Assembly: GCA_903885085.1 (NCBI GenBank)
Contig: CAISHH010000125.1
Location: forward strand, 1 to 47,645
Direction: 5' to 3'
Origin: an uncultured Campylobacterales bacterium
GTDB taxonomy: Bacteria; Campylobacterota; Campylobacteria; Campylobacterales; Sulfurimonadaceae
DNA: 47,645 nt
Both the position numbers and the translations under genes were made by a program. Positions 16,140 to 25,361 of the stretch are shown here, piece after piece (position 1 is the first letter of the stretch; the number at the start of each line of letters is the position of its first letter). Below the pieces are notes generated by a model, which was not told the DNA's origin, did not search any database, and saw only the letters and a list, made by a program, of their open reading frames with translations.

Positions 16140-18245
16140 ATGCAAAAACTATTAGACCTTCTTACTCAAAAAACAAATCTCAAACCTGATATCATCTCTA
16201 ATATCTTAAAGCTTTTAGAAGAGGGCGCTACTATTCCCTTTATTGCTCGTTACCGAAAAGAACTCACAGGCGGAGCGGATGATGAAACCCTTCGTGCTTT
16301 TGAAGATATCTACACAAGCACGAAAAAACTCTTAGAGCGTAAAGAAGATGTCAAAAGACTTATCGCTGAACGAGCAACACTTACATTTGAGATACAAAAA
16401 AGCATCGAAGAAGCCGAAAACTTGAGAATTTTAGAAGATATTTACCGTCCTTTTAAAGAGAAAAAAAGCTCTCGAGCGAGTGTCGCCGTGGCAAATGGAC
16501 TGACACCTCTTGCAAATACACTTCAAAGTGCAAAAATGAGTAAAGAAGAGTTTTTAGTTTTTGCTAAAAGTTTTGTCAAAGGTACACTTAAGAGCGTAGA
16601 TGAAGCTATTTCTGGCGCGCAAGATATTTTAGCCGAGCGCTACGCAGAAGAGCCAAGAGAGCGTGAAAACCTACGAAATACAATGTCGCGTTATGGAAAC
16701 TTAGAGATTAAAAAGGGTAAAAGTTTCAATGAAAAAGGGATACTTCTAAACTTTGTAGATAAGAGTGAAAAAGTTGCTTATATTCCATCGCATAGATATC
16801 TGGCTTTGATGCGCGGTGTGAACGAAAAAGAGCTTAGTGTGAAGATCACTGTCGATATGGAGCGCATAGAACAAAATATCAAAAGTTATAAAATTCCTCG
16901 TAATGCTTCAAGCTCTAAAGAACTGCTTTTTGATGCTTATAAAGATGGGCTCAAACGTCTTTTATTGCCTTCCATCGAGCGCGAAGTGCATGCAGAGCTC
17001 AAAGAAAAAGCGGACGTACAAGCCATCAACACTTTTGGCAAAAATCTCTCGCAACTTCTCATCACTCCACCTGTCACAAAACGGGTGATTTTGGGTGTTG
17101 ATCCCGCCTTTGTAAGTGGATGTAAACTCGCAGTTTTAGATGAAAATGGAAACTTTTTGGACTGCGCTGTTATCTACCCGACAGAGCCGAAGAAAGATTA
17201 TGAAAACTCAAAAAGAAAGATTTTAGAGCTTGTTAAAAAATACAATATCAAAGCGATCGCGATTGGTAATGGAACAGCTTCAAGGGAAACTGAGGAGTTT
17301 TTCGCAAGAATCAACAGTGAGATAGAGGAACAACTCAGTTACACAATCGTCTCAGAGGCGGGTGCTTCGATTTACAGCATCTCAAAAATCGCTTCAGATG
17401 AGTATCCTAAACTTGATGTAACGATCCGCGGAGCGATCTCCATCGCTGGGCGTCTTCGTGATCCGATGGCGACTTTAGTTAAAATAGATCCAAAATCTCT
17501 AGGAATAGGGCAATACCAGCATGACGTTGATCAAAAACTTCTAGAGAAAAAACTCTCTGATGTCACAATCGATCTTGTAAATCGTGTGGGAGTAGACATC
17601 AACTCCGCTTCTGCTTCGCTTTTATCTTTTGTCGCGGGCATTGGAGAGAAATTGGCCAAAAATATCATCGCTTATAGAGATGAAAATGGAAACTTTAAAA
17701 CAAAATCTGAACTCTTACATGTAAAGGGTTTGGGTAAAAAAGCGTATGAACAAGCCGCAGGATTTATCCGCATCAAAGACGCTAAAAACCCGCTTGAAAA
17801 TACAGGTATTCACCCTGAGAGTTATAAGATTGCTGAAAAACTAAAGGGCGTGGATTTGGATAGTATAGAGGTTAAAGTTGTGTCACAAAGCTTACATGTA
17901 GGCAAAGAAACGCTCAAAGATATCATATTTGAACTTAAAAAACCGGGCTTTGATCCAAGAATGGAACTACCACCCATCGCTTTTAAAAGCGGACTTACGG
18001 ACATTTCAATGCTTCATGAGGGAAGTATTGTTTCGGGAGTTGTGAGAAATATTACGGATTTTGGGGCTTTTGTAGATATCGGTCTTAAAAATGACGGACT
18101 GATCCATATCTCAAAGATCAGCGAAAAAAGAGTTTCTCATCCGCTTGAGGCTGTGAGCTTGAACCAATATCTTTCGCACATCGAAGTGATAGCAATTGAT
18201 AGGGAAAAAAACAAAGTTAGCTTGAGTTTAAAAAGTAGCCTTTAG
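16140..18245 (+). CDS. tex: Tex-family RNA-binding protein
   Basis: A 701-residue cytoplasmic nucleic-acid-binding protein linked to transcription. Domains in order are an N-terminal helical region with ATIPFIARYRKELTGG (about 30-45), a YqgF-like RNase H fold (about 315-450, ILGVDPAFVSGCKLAVLDENG), helix-hairpin-helix repeats (about 490-560, VGVDINSASASLLSFVAGIG), and a C-terminal S1 domain (about 628-700, EGSIVSGVVRNITDFGAFVDIG). Length and order fit bacterial Tex (about 700-780). It diverges from the molybdate unit. Confidence 0.95.
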   Translation: MQKLLDLLTQKTNLKPDIISNILKLLEEGATIPFIARYRKELTGGADDETLRAFEDIYTSTKKLLERKEDVKRLIAERATLTFEIQKSIEEAENLRILEDIYRPFKEKKSSRASVAVANGLTPLANTLQSAKMSKEEFLVFAKSFVKGTLKSVDEAISGAQDILAERYAEEPRERENLRNTMSRYGNLEIKKGKSFNEKGILLNFVDKSEKVAYIPSHRYLALMRGVNEKELSVKITVDMERIEQNIKSYKIPRNASSSKELLFDAYKDGLKRLLLPSIEREVHAELKEKADVQAINTFGKNLSQLLITPPVTKRVILGVDPAFVSGCKLAVLDENGNFLDCAVIYPTEPKKDYENSKRKILELVKKYNIKAIAIGNGTASRETEEFFARINSEIEEQLSYTIVSEAGASIYSISKIASDEYPKLDVTIRGAISIAGRLRDPMATLVKIDPKSLGIGQYQHDVDQKLLEKKLSDVTIDLVNRVGVDINSASASLLSFVAGIGEKLAKNIIAYRDENGNFKTKSELLHVKGLGKKAYEQAAGFIRIKDAKNPLENTGIHPESYKIAEKLKGVDLDSIEVKVVSQSLHVGKETLKDIIFELKKPGFDPRMELPPIAFKSGLTDISMLHEGSIVSGVVRNITDFGAFVDIGLKNDGLIHISKISEKRVSHPLEAVSLNQYLSHIEVIAIDREKNKVSLSLKSSL

Positions 18246-18314
18246 AGCTGAAAAATGTCAATCTGTCATACTTTGTAGCTTTTCTTGAAATTAAGACTAC
18301 TATTTAGAGATAAG

Positions 18315-18342
18315 TTGGCAAAAAAAATAAAAAGTGTATAAT
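18315..18342 (+). promoter_or_regulatory. Sigma-70-type promoter for nadK
   Basis: TTGGCA (18315-18320), a 16-base A-rich spacer and TATAAT (18337-18342) preceded by TG form a strong promoter. Transcription would start near 18349. This excludes the in-frame GTG at 18334 as the nadK start and favours the TTG at 18373, which follows AAGAG. Confidence 0.65.
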
Positions 18343-18372
18343 AAACCAATAAAAAGCCATAAAGAGTCTTGT

Positions 18373-19227
18373 TTGAAAAAAATGAATATAAAAAAAGTGG
18401 GCATTATTTTAAGACCTTCTACTCCAGAACTTAAAGATGTTTTCTACGATATCAAAAACTTATTTGAAGCTCACGATATAGAAGTTTTTATTGATAGCAT
18501 CAGTGGCGGAATGATTGATGTGATGGGTCAAGAGTTTGATACACTTTGTCAAAAATGTGATATTTTAGTCAGTATTGGAGGCGATGGCACACTTATTTCT
18601 GTTGTGCGACGCTCTTATAAATATCAGATTCCTATTTTAGGTGTCCACGCTGGAAAACTTGGCTTTTTAGCTGATCTTTCCATCGACGATATGAAAGATT
18701 TTGTAAAGCTTTTGACTACAAATGAGTTTCGTATTGATCATAGATCTGTTTTACAAGCAACGATTAAAACTGCCCAATCAGAAGGCACTATTTATGCATT
18801 TAACGATATCGTGCTTACTCGTCCCTCTATATCAAAAATGATTCGTATAGAGACTTTGGTGGATGATAAAGCGTTTAATACTTACTATGGAGATGGCGTT
18901 ATTGTCTCGACTCCAACAGGTTCAACGGCTTATAATCTCTCAGCCGGCGGTCCAGTTTTATTTCCTTTGACAAATGTATTTTCTCTCACTCCGATCTGTC
19001 CCCATTCTCTCACACAAAGACCAGTTGTTCTTCCTGGGCACTTTTCTATAGATATGAAAACTCCTGATAAATCTGCACTTCTTATCGTTGATGGACAAGA
19101 TATGCATGAGTTTGGAAGTGGCGATACTATAAGCATCAAACTCGCTAAAAATCCAGCAAAACTCATCCACAAAAAAGAGTTTAATTACTTTGATGTTCTC
19201 AAAGAGAAACTCAGATGGGGAGAATAG
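18373..19227 (+). CDS. nadK: NAD kinase
   Basis: A 284-residue kinase that phosphorylates NAD to NADP in the cytoplasm. It has the GGDGT motif (SIGGDGTLIS), the NE/D-type motif (AFNDIVLTRPS), the glycine-rich TPTGSTAYNLSAGGPV and the conserved VDGQ. The start is set at TTG 18373: AAGAG lies six bases upstream, and the promoter overlaps the longer reading frame that opens with GTG at 18334. An ATG at 18382 is the other possibility. It lies three bases before recN, so the two form an operon. Confidence 0.94.
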   Translation: MKKMNIKKVGIILRPSTPELKDVFYDIKNLFEAHDIEVFIDSISGGMIDVMGQEFDTLCQKCDILVSIGGDGTLISVVRRSYKYQIPILGVHAGKLGFLADLSIDDMKDFVKLLTTNEFRIDHRSVLQATIKTAQSEGTIYAFNDIVLTRPSISKMIRIETLVDDKAFNTYYGDGVIVSTPTGSTAYNLSAGGPVLFPLTNVFSLTPICPHSLTQRPVVLPGHFSIDMKTPDKSALLIVDGQDMHEFGSGDTISIKLAKNPAKLIHKKEFNYFDVLKEKLRWGE

Positions 19228-19230
19228 GGC

Positions 19231-20769
19231 GTGATTGAACGTTTTTATCTTAAAGATTATCTCAGTTTTAAAAATATTGAATTGAACCTTTCTCGCGGAC
19301 TTATCGTCTTTACGGGGCCAAGTGGAAGTGGAAAATCAGTTTTGATGGATTCTATCCTTAGTACATTTGGTTTATCCGATGGCGGTGCGGCCCTTTGTGA
19401 ATCTCAGATAAACTGGAATATATTAGGTGATGATTTTGGTATAGAAAATGAGGATATCAATGTTTTTAGACAGATAAAAAAAGAGAAAGTACGCTTTTTT
19501 ATCAATAATCAAAGTATCTCAAAAAAAGATATTAAGGGTATAGGCTCAAATTATATACGACATTTAAGCCTCAAAGATTATAGTGATTTTGAAAACAAAA
19601 ATCTTTTAGAGATTTTGGATAATCGTGTTAAAAATGCAGATATCCAAACAATAAAAGAGAGATTTAAAGCAAATTTTTCAAAGTATCTCGAAGTTTCAAA
19701 AGAGTTGCAAGAGATCGAAGATGAGGAAAAGCGTATCGTAGAGCTTAAAGAGTTTGCCGCTTTTGAGATACAAAAAATTGATGATATCAATCCAAAAACA
19801 GGCGAAGATGAAGCACTTTTGGAGATAAAAAAAGAACTTTCAAAAAAAGAAAAATCAACTAAAAAAATAGAAGAAGCAAATAAGATATTTGATTATGAGC
19901 ATGTTGTTGCTTCCGCTCTCGAACTTTTAGAGATTGAGAGTTCATTTTTTGATGATGCGATGAATGAGCTTCGAGCTCATTTGGATGAAGCGACACAAAA
20001 GTTTACCAATCTTGAAGATATTGATGTTGAAGAGGTTTTAAATCGCATCGAAGCACTTTCTTCACTCAAGCGAAGATACGGCGGGATAGAAGAGGCTTTA
20101 GAATATAAAAAACTCAAACTTCAAGAGCTTGAGCGTTATAACAATATTGAGATTACAAAAGACAGCTTGGTTGATTTAAAAAGTAGTTTACAGGTAAGTA
20201 TTACAGAAGATGCAAACAAGATGACTCAGCTAAGACAAGGTGCTCTTGGCGATTTTACAAAAGATCTTAATAGTTATGTGACACAGCTTTATCTTCGAGG
20301 AGTGAGTATCAAACTCAAAGAGATTCCGCTTGGAAATTCTGGTCAAGATTTTGTTGAGATAGTTTTAAGTGAAACTCCTCTGGACAAAGTAAGTACGGGA
20401 GAATTCAACCGTCTGCGTTTAGCAATCTTAGCTATAAAGTCAGAATCCGCTCAGGAAAATGGCGGAGTACTTATGCTCGATGAGATCGATGCAAATCTCA
20501 GCGGCGAAGAGTCTATGAGCGTTGCAAAGGTGCTTAGATATCTTTCTAAAAAATTTCAGATCTTTGTTATCTCACATCAGCCTCAACTCACTTCTATGGG
20601 AGATCAGCATTTTTTAGTACATAAATCTGATGGAGAGAGCTTCGTAAAGCCACTTGCTCCGCTTGAGAGAATAGATGAAATTGCCAGAATGATCAGCGGT
20701 GAGAGTATAACAAATGAAGCAAAACTTTTTGCAAAAGACCTACTGGAGATGAGTAAATGTGTTTTATAA
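19231..20769 (+). CDS. recN: DNA repair protein RecN
   Basis: A 512-residue SMC-like ATPase acting in double-strand-break repair. The Walker A GPSGSGKSVLMDSIL is at about residues 29-43. A long coiled-coil arm spans roughly residues 130-350. The signature VSTGEFNRLRLAILAIK and Walker B GGVLMLDEIDANLSGEE lie near residues 387-430, and the switch His is in FVISHQPQL. It is somewhat shorter than E. coli RecN (553), with a reduced coiled coil. The start is GTG, three bases after nadK. Its end overlaps a small membrane-protein gene by 13 bases. Confidence 0.93.
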   Translation: MIERFYLKDYLSFKNIELNLSRGLIVFTGPSGSGKSVLMDSILSTFGLSDGGAALCESQINWNILGDDFGIENEDINVFRQIKKEKVRFFINNQSISKKDIKGIGSNYIRHLSLKDYSDFENKNLLEILDNRVKNADIQTIKERFKANFSKYLEVSKELQEIEDEEKRIVELKEFAAFEIQKIDDINPKTGEDEALLEIKKELSKKEKSTKKIEEANKIFDYEHVVASALELLEIESSFFDDAMNELRAHLDEATQKFTNLEDIDVEEVLNRIEALSSLKRRYGGIEEALEYKKLKLQELERYNNIEITKDSLVDLKSSLQVSITEDANKMTQLRQGALGDFTKDLNSYVTQLYLRGVSIKLKEIPLGNSGQDFVEIVLSETPLDKVSTGEFNRLRLAILAIKSESAQENGGVLMLDEIDANLSGEESMSVAKVLRYLSKKFQIFVISHQPQLTSMGDQHFLVHKSDGESFVKPLAPLERIDEIARMISGESITNEAKLFAKDLLEMSKCVL

Positions 20770-20933
20770 TCTCCATAGTCTTACTCATTTTAAGCTATAA
20801 CTTTTATATGGCTGATAGTATTGTTTTGGCACTTGGGTCATTATTAGGCTCTATTTTCTTTATTATTTTAATGGTAAAAAATATCTTACATGTAAAGAAT
20901 CTAAGAAAGAATCAAAAAGGAAAAGATAAATGA
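20757..20933 (+). CDS. Small membrane protein linking recN and tatD
   Basis: A 58-residue open frame below most size cut-offs. It starts at ATG 20757 inside the recN end, and its TGA overlaps the ATG of the TatD gene (ATGA). GGAGAT before the ATG can serve as ribosome-binding site. It encodes two hydrophobic stretches (FIISIVLLILSYNFYM and IVLALGSLLGSIFFIILMV) followed by a basic tail (KNLRKNQKGKDK), as in a two-helix membrane protein with a cytoplasmic C-terminus. The tight overlaps at both ends argue that it is a real, translationally coupled gene. The function is unknown. A TTACATGTAA copy lies within it. Confidence 0.68.
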   Translation: MCFIISIVLLILSYNFYMADSIVLALGSLLGSIFFIILMVKNILHVKNLRKNQKGKDK

Positions 20934-21706
20934 TCATAGATACCCATATACATCTTGATGATGTCAGATATGATGATGATTTTGAAGATGTTCTTAAAAG
21001 AGCGTATGAAAACAATGTAGAAAGATTCATTATCCCCGGAGCAGATCCTTCGACACTTTCTAAAGCCGTGACAATTGCCCAAAACCATAAAAATATCTAT
21101 TTTTCAATCGGTGTGCATCCTTATGATATGAATGACTTCAATGAAGAGATATTTGAGCAATATATACATCATCCAAAATGTGTTGCTATTGGCGAATGTG
21201 GCATGGATTATTTCAGGCTAGAAGGAACCCAAGAAGAAAAAGAGAGTGAAAAGAAGCAACAAGAAAAAGTTTTTAGAGCTCAAATACGACTTGCCAAAAA
21301 ATATAATAAGCCTCTTATCATCCATATTCGTGATGCATCTCATGACGCAAAGATGATACTTTTAGATGAAGACGCTAGCACTGTAGGAGGTGTTTTACAC
21401 TGTTACAATGCTGATGAAGAGCTATTATCTTTAGCAAAACAAAATTTTTATTTTGGTATTGGAGGGGTCGTTACTTTTAGCAATGCAAAAAAACTCATTA
21501 ATGTGTTACCAAAAATCCCACTTGAAAAACTACTTATTGAAACAGATGGTCCATATCTTACACCAACTCCTCATAGAGGCAAGCGTAATGAGCCCGCATA
21601 TACGAGCTTTGTAGTAGAAAAAATTTCAGAACTTTTAATTATTGATCGAAAAGAAATAGAAAAAATAACTACTACAAATGCTATGAATTTATTTCATATT
21701 TCCTGA
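20930..21706 (+). CDS. tatD: TatD-family metal-dependent DNase
   Basis: A 258-residue TIM-barrel hydrolase. Metal ligands are visible in DTHIHLDD (His6 and His8), in AIGECGMDYFR (Glu92), in KPLIIHIRDAS, in GVLHCYNA, and in LIETDGPYLTP (Asp). The family removes nucleotides from DNA and RNA ends and repairs damaged DNA; D-aminoacyl-tRNA deacylase or glycolytic roles are not suggested here. It is coupled to the upstream small membrane gene by an ATGA overlap. Confidence 0.9.
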   Translation: MIIDTHIHLDDVRYDDDFEDVLKRAYENNVERFIIPGADPSTLSKAVTIAQNHKNIYFSIGVHPYDMNDFNEEIFEQYIHHPKCVAIGECGMDYFRLEGTQEEKESEKKQQEKVFRAQIRLAKKYNKPLIIHIRDASHDAKMILLDEDASTVGGVLHCYNADEELLSLAKQNFYFGIGGVVTFSNAKKLINVLPKIPLEKLLIETDGPYLTPTPHRGKRNEPAYTSFVVEKISELLIIDRKEIEKITTTNAMNLFHIS

Positions 21707-21745
21707 TATTTACACACTTTCTGGGGTCTATTTTTGGCTCATTAG

Positions 21746-21783
21746 CTATTTTAAGATAGAATATTAACCCTATCTTAAAGTAG
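21746..21783. promoter_or_regulatory. 14-base inverted repeat upstream of the mltD-like gene
   Basis: CTATTTTAAGATAG (21746-21759) and CTATCTTAAAGTAG (21770-21783) pair at 13 of 14 positions around a 10-base A/T-rich centre. The repeat ends 11 bases before the ATG and touches the AGAAAG ribosome-binding site. It may be a dimeric repressor operator, an RNA hairpin, or the terminator of tatD; it lacks the usual GC-rich stem of a terminator. Confidence 0.5.
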
Positions 21784-21794
21784 AAAGTTTATAT

Positions 21795-23018
21795 ATGCTC
21801 AAGTATTTAGTTTTATTATTGCTTCCGTATGCTCTTTTTGGTGGTCCAAATACGAGTTCGGAAAAATATAAAGATATTGATCTTCTCAAAACATTTGATA
21901 TTGATCCCTCTTTTTTAAATGACTCACAACTTAAAAAAATGCAATCTTCTGAATTTATAAAATATAAAAATAATCGTTTATTTCAAGACATGGGAGATGC
22001 TTCTGCATTTATTCCAAATGTTAGAGAAGTGTTAAATGAATATAAAGTCCCGCCTGAATTTTTGTTTGTAGCTATTGCGGAATCAAATTTTTCTGCTAAG
22101 GCTAACTCTGCTAGAAATGCCGGTGGAGTTTGGCAGTTTATGCCTCAAACTGCCAAGCGTTATCATCTTCGTATTGATAAATATGTTGATGAGAGACGTG
22201 ATCTTGTAAAATCTTCAAGAGCTGCCGCAAAATATTTAAGTATCTTACATAACCAATTTGGAAAATGGTATCTTGCCGCTATAGCCTACAACTGTGGAAG
22301 CGGATATCTTAGTCGCGCAATACAAAAAGCCGGCACAGATAATTTACATGTACTTTTAGATGAAAAGAAAAAATATATTCCTGCAGAAAGTCGCAGATAT
22401 ATAAGAAAAATTTTGGCTCTAGCCATGGTGGAAAATAATGAAGGACGTTTACTAGGAGATGAAAATGATGATTCTAATAACGGCTTCGATACTCCTTCTC
22501 TTACCGCTGTTCAAGTTGGCAGCGGTGAATCATTGTCAAAAGTTTCAGATATGCTTGGATTACCGGAAAATGATCTGAAAAAATTCAACCGCCAAATAAA
22601 TTATGATCTCACCCCTCCGGATGAAAATGGCTATGATATTTATATTCCTTCCGCTAAACTTTCTGAGTTTAACGATAAATATAACGGAGATAGCGAAAAG
22701 AAAAAGTATATTGTCTATACGCCAAAACAAGACGATTCTCTACCTTCAAATTCTGGAAAGTATAAAATACAGTCAAAAATCGTAAAAGATTTAAACAAAT
22801 TGAATACAATGAAGCTTTTATCCAAACAAGATATTATAATTCCAGTTGCATCTAAAAGTAATATCGTTTTAGACAAAGGGGCTTATCTAGTCAAAGATAC
22901 AGATACTTTGGAATCGATTGCTAAGGCAAACAAAGTGACAGTAGCGTACATAAAATCAAAAAACAATATTAAAAATGACAGTGTAAAAGCTGGAGATAGG
23001 CTTTATATCAATGAATAA
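21795..23018 (+). CDS. MltD-like lytic transglycosylase with LysM domains
   Basis: A 407-residue exported enzyme that cleaves murein glycan strands. A signal peptide (MLKYLVLLLLPYALFGG) is followed by an SLT domain at about residues 85-185. Its catalytic Glu96 is in AIAESNFSAKANS, with the partner motifs GGVWQFMPQTAKRY and AIAYNCGSGYLSRA. Two LysM peptidoglycan-binding domains follow (about 237-285 and 358-405). The order matches MltD. The stop overlaps rlpA by eight bases, pairing two glycan-cleaving enzymes. Confidence 0.9.
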   Translation: MLKYLVLLLLPYALFGGPNTSSEKYKDIDLLKTFDIDPSFLNDSQLKKMQSSEFIKYKNNRLFQDMGDASAFIPNVREVLNEYKVPPEFLFVAIAESNFSAKANSARNAGGVWQFMPQTAKRYHLRIDKYVDERRDLVKSSRAAAKYLSILHNQFGKWYLAAIAYNCGSGYLSRAIQKAGTDNLHVLLDEKKKYIPAESRRYIRKILALAMVENNEGRLLGDENDDSNNGFDTPSLTAVQVGSGESLSKVSDMLGLPENDLKKFNRQINYDLTPPDENGYDIYIPSAKLSEFNDKYNGDSEKKKYIVYTPKQDDSLPSNSGKYKIQSKIVKDLNKLNTMKLLSKQDIIIPVASKSNIVLDKGAYLVKDTDTLESIAKANKVTVAYIKSKNNIKNDSVKAGDRLYINE

Positions 23019-23778
23019 AATTCTTACATTTACTCTTATTTTACTTTTTGTGTCAGGCTGTAGTACACGTGGCGTAAGATATTATGGCGGAGGAAATAGC
23101 TCTTCATATCAGGGTTCACAACAAAATGTAAAAGCAACGATGCGTCCATACACGATTCGTGGTATCACTTACTATCCGACTGTTGTAAGTGTTGGAGATG
23201 AATTTAACGGACGTGCTAGCTGGTATGGTCCAGATTTTCACGGAAAACAGACATCCAGCGGTGAAACTTATGATATGCATGATATGACAGCGGCACATAA
23301 AACATTGCCTATGAATACAATTGTCCAAGTAACGAGCAGAGAGACAGGAAAGTCTATCATAGTGCGTATCAATGATCGTGGACCTTTTGTCGATAATAGA
23401 ATCATTGATCTCTCAAATGAAGCGGCTTCAAGAATCAATATGGTCGGAAGAGGGACTGCTTTGGTTTCTTTAAAAATACTTGGTTTTGAGAAAAGTGGTG
23501 CTAAAATTATTCCAAATCAAAAAGAACTAGACAAAGGACCAAAAGAGGAGATAATTACTGAATTTGCTCTACAAATTGCTTCATTTTCAAATATAGAAGG
23601 TGCAGTTTTTACTCAGAAAAAATATGACGGCTTAGATGGCTATAAAACAATTATCAAAGATATACCAGGAGAAAGGACTGCTTTTAAAGTTTGGATAAAA
23701 GGCTTTCAAAGTGAAGCAGAAGCAAGAGACTACAGCGCAAACGGAAAATTTAGAGGCGCATTTATCGTAAAGGAATAA
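23011..23778 (+). CDS. rlpA: RlpA-family septal lytic transglycosylase, lipoprotein
   Basis: A 255-residue lipoprotein. The signal ends in LFVSGC (Cys17). The double-psi beta-barrel domain (about residues 65-160) has GRASWYGPDFHGKQTSSGE and the catalytic-type IVRINDRGPFVDNRIIDLS. A C-terminal SPOR domain (about 180-255) starts with FALQIASFSN. RlpA cuts denuded glycan strands at the division septum, and SPOR recruits it there. It overlaps the mltD-like gene by eight bases and is two bases from hisB. Confidence 0.92.
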   Translation: MNKILTFTLILLFVSGCSTRGVRYYGGGNSSSYQGSQQNVKATMRPYTIRGITYYPTVVSVGDEFNGRASWYGPDFHGKQTSSGETYDMHDMTAAHKTLPMNTIVQVTSRETGKSIIVRINDRGPFVDNRIIDLSNEAASRINMVGRGTALVSLKILGFEKSGAKIIPNQKELDKGPKEEIITEFALQIASFSNIEGAVFTQKKYDGLDGYKTIIKDIPGERTAFKVWIKGFQSEAEARDYSANGKFRGAFIVKE

Positions 23779-23779
23779 T

Positions 23780-24352
23780 ATGAAAAATAAAACAAGAACA
23801 ACAAAAGAAACGAATATCACAGTCTCTCTAAAACTCTATGGCGAGGGAAAGAGTAAAATAGAAACAGGTGTGGGCTTTTTAGACCATATGCTTGAGAGTT
23901 TTGCAAAACATGCACTTATAGATTTGAAGATTACATGTAAGGGCGATACGCATATAGATGATCACCACAGTGTTGAAGATGTGGCTATTGTAATAGGTTC
24001 TTTATTGGCTGAGGCCATCTATCCTGTTGTTAAACTAGAACGTTTTGGGAATGCAAGTGTTGTTATGGATGAAGCTTGTGTAAGCGCTGATATAGACCTT
24101 AGTAATCGTCCTTTTTTAGTGTATGAACTAGATCTTGCAGGAAAAGTTGGAACTTTTGATACAGAGCTTGTGGAAGAGTTTTTTAGAGCACTTGTGTTCA
24201 ATGCCAGAATCAGCGCACATATTATCCAGCAACGCGGAAAAAATAAGCATCACATCATAGAAGCATCATTTAAAGCTCTCGCCGTCGCTCTTCGCCGTGC
24301 GACGACTATCAATGAAAGAGTCGGTATTCCAAGCACAAAAGATGTTTTATGA
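23780..24352 (+). CDS. hisB: Imidazoleglycerol-phosphate dehydratase
   Basis: A 190-residue monofunctional enzyme of histidine synthesis, converting imidazole glycerol phosphate to imidazole acetol phosphate. The metal-binding motifs are GFLDHMLESFAKH (about 29-41), DDHHSVEDVA (about 60-69), and near the end HHIIEASFKALAVALRRA. The E. coli HisB phosphatase half is absent, as is usual outside the enterics. It shares four bases with kdsC. Confidence 0.95.
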   Translation: MKNKTRTTKETNITVSLKLYGEGKSKIETGVGFLDHMLESFAKHALIDLKITCKGDTHIDDHHSVEDVAIVIGSLLAEAIYPVVKLERFGNASVVMDEACVSADIDLSNRPFLVYELDLAGKVGTFDTELVEEFFRALVFNARISAHIIQQRGKNKHHIIEASFKALAVALRRATTINERVGIPSTKDVL

Positions 24353-24843
24353 TCAAGCTTTTGGTTTTGGATGTAGATGGATGTTTGACTGATGGGAAAA
24401 TTATCTATTCAAACAGTGGTGAAGAGAGTAAAAATTTCAACGTAAAAGATGGTTTTGCCATCACAAACTGGATAAAACTCGGCTACGACATAGTGATCAT
24501 CACCGGGCGAAAATCTCAGCTTGTAGAATACCGTGCCAAAGAGCTTGGAGTCAAATATCTTTATCAAGGTATCAAAGATAAAAAAGCGGTTTTAGAACAG
24601 CTTTTAGAGGAACTTAAACTCACGATGAACGAAGTAGCAGCAATCGGCGATGAACTTAATGACTATAAACTTCTCTCATGTGTAGGAAAAAGTTTTACAC
24701 CCAAAGATGGTGCTGAGTATGTCAAAAATATCGTAGATGTAACCCTTACAAGTAAAGGCGGCGAGGGCGCAGTTCGCGAAATGATAGATATAGTCGTTAA
24801 AGAAAACAAACAACTTGATCAGTATTTGGCTCTTTGGATATGA
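24349..24843 (+). CDS. kdsC: KDO-8-phosphate phosphatase
   Basis: A 164-residue HAD-family phosphatase that removes phosphate from KDO-8-P for lipopolysaccharide core synthesis. It has the HAD motifs DVDGCLTDG (nucleophile Asp8), IITGR, and GDELNDYKLL with the metal-binding Asp. The cap domain is tiny, as in KdsC tetramers. It is followed by lptC with an ATGA overlap, the same kdsC-lptC-lptA order seen in many Gram-negative bacteria. Confidence 0.94.
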   Translation: MIKLLVLDVDGCLTDGKIIYSNSGEESKNFNVKDGFAITNWIKLGYDIVIITGRKSQLVEYRAKELGVKYLYQGIKDKKAVLEQLLEELKLTMNEVAAIGDELNDYKLLSCVGKSFTPKDGAEYVKNIVDVTLTSKGGEGAVREMIDIVVKENKQLDQYLALWI

Positions 24844-25361
24844 ATATAAATTTCTTTTTTATATTTATATTTACGGCCCTAGCCATGATATATCTATTTT
24901 TCAATCCTACAAAACTACAACAATTTGAAACAAAAGAGATAGCACAACTTGAACTTTTTAATTTTACCATTTACGACATGGATAAAAATGGATTAAGAAG
25001 TGTTTTTAGTGGCTTAAAAGGGTATAAATTTAAAGACAGATATGAAGTTTCTGATATAAATTATACTGACAATACAAAAGAATACACAGCAAATATTCTC
25101 TCAGATTTCGGTGTTTATAAAGACAATATCGTAAACATGCAAGATCATGTTGTTTACACGAGATCAGATGGACTGATTTTTAAAACAGACAAAGCGTCAT
25201 ATAATCAAGATACAGGCTTCCTTAAAACACCAAGTACATATACTTTATACAAAAATGATGATAAAATCACGGGGACAAAACTAATTTTTGATAGCAAAGA
25301 AAATCGCGTACAATCACAACAGATATCTGCAACGTATCAAATCAAAGACAATGGAAAATAA
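24840..25361 (+). CDS. lptC: LPS export protein LptC
   Basis: A 173-residue bitopic membrane protein of the LPS transport bridge. One N-terminal membrane helix (NINFFFIFIFTALAMIYLFF) is followed by a periplasmic beta-jellyroll with short strands. Its function is assigned from this layout and from its place between kdsC and lptA; the primary sequence is poorly conserved in this family. The ATG at 24840 overlaps the kdsC stop and is preferred over the TTG at 24834. Confidence 0.85.
   Translation: MNINFFFIFIFTALAMIYLFFNPTKLQQFETKEIAQLELFNFTIYDMDKNGLRSVFSGLKGYKFKDRYEVSDINYTDNTKEYTANILSDFGVYKDNIVNMQDHVVYTRSDGLIFKTDKASYNQDTGFLKTPSTYTLYKNDDKITGTKLIFDSKENRVQSQQISATYQIKDNGK

Noticed and set aside
18334-18372. 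GTG at 18334 as the nadK start, giving a 297-residue protein
   Set aside because: The GTG lies inside a strong TTGGCA-N16-TATAAT promoter, so it would not be in the transcript; TTG at 18373 has a ribosome-binding site.
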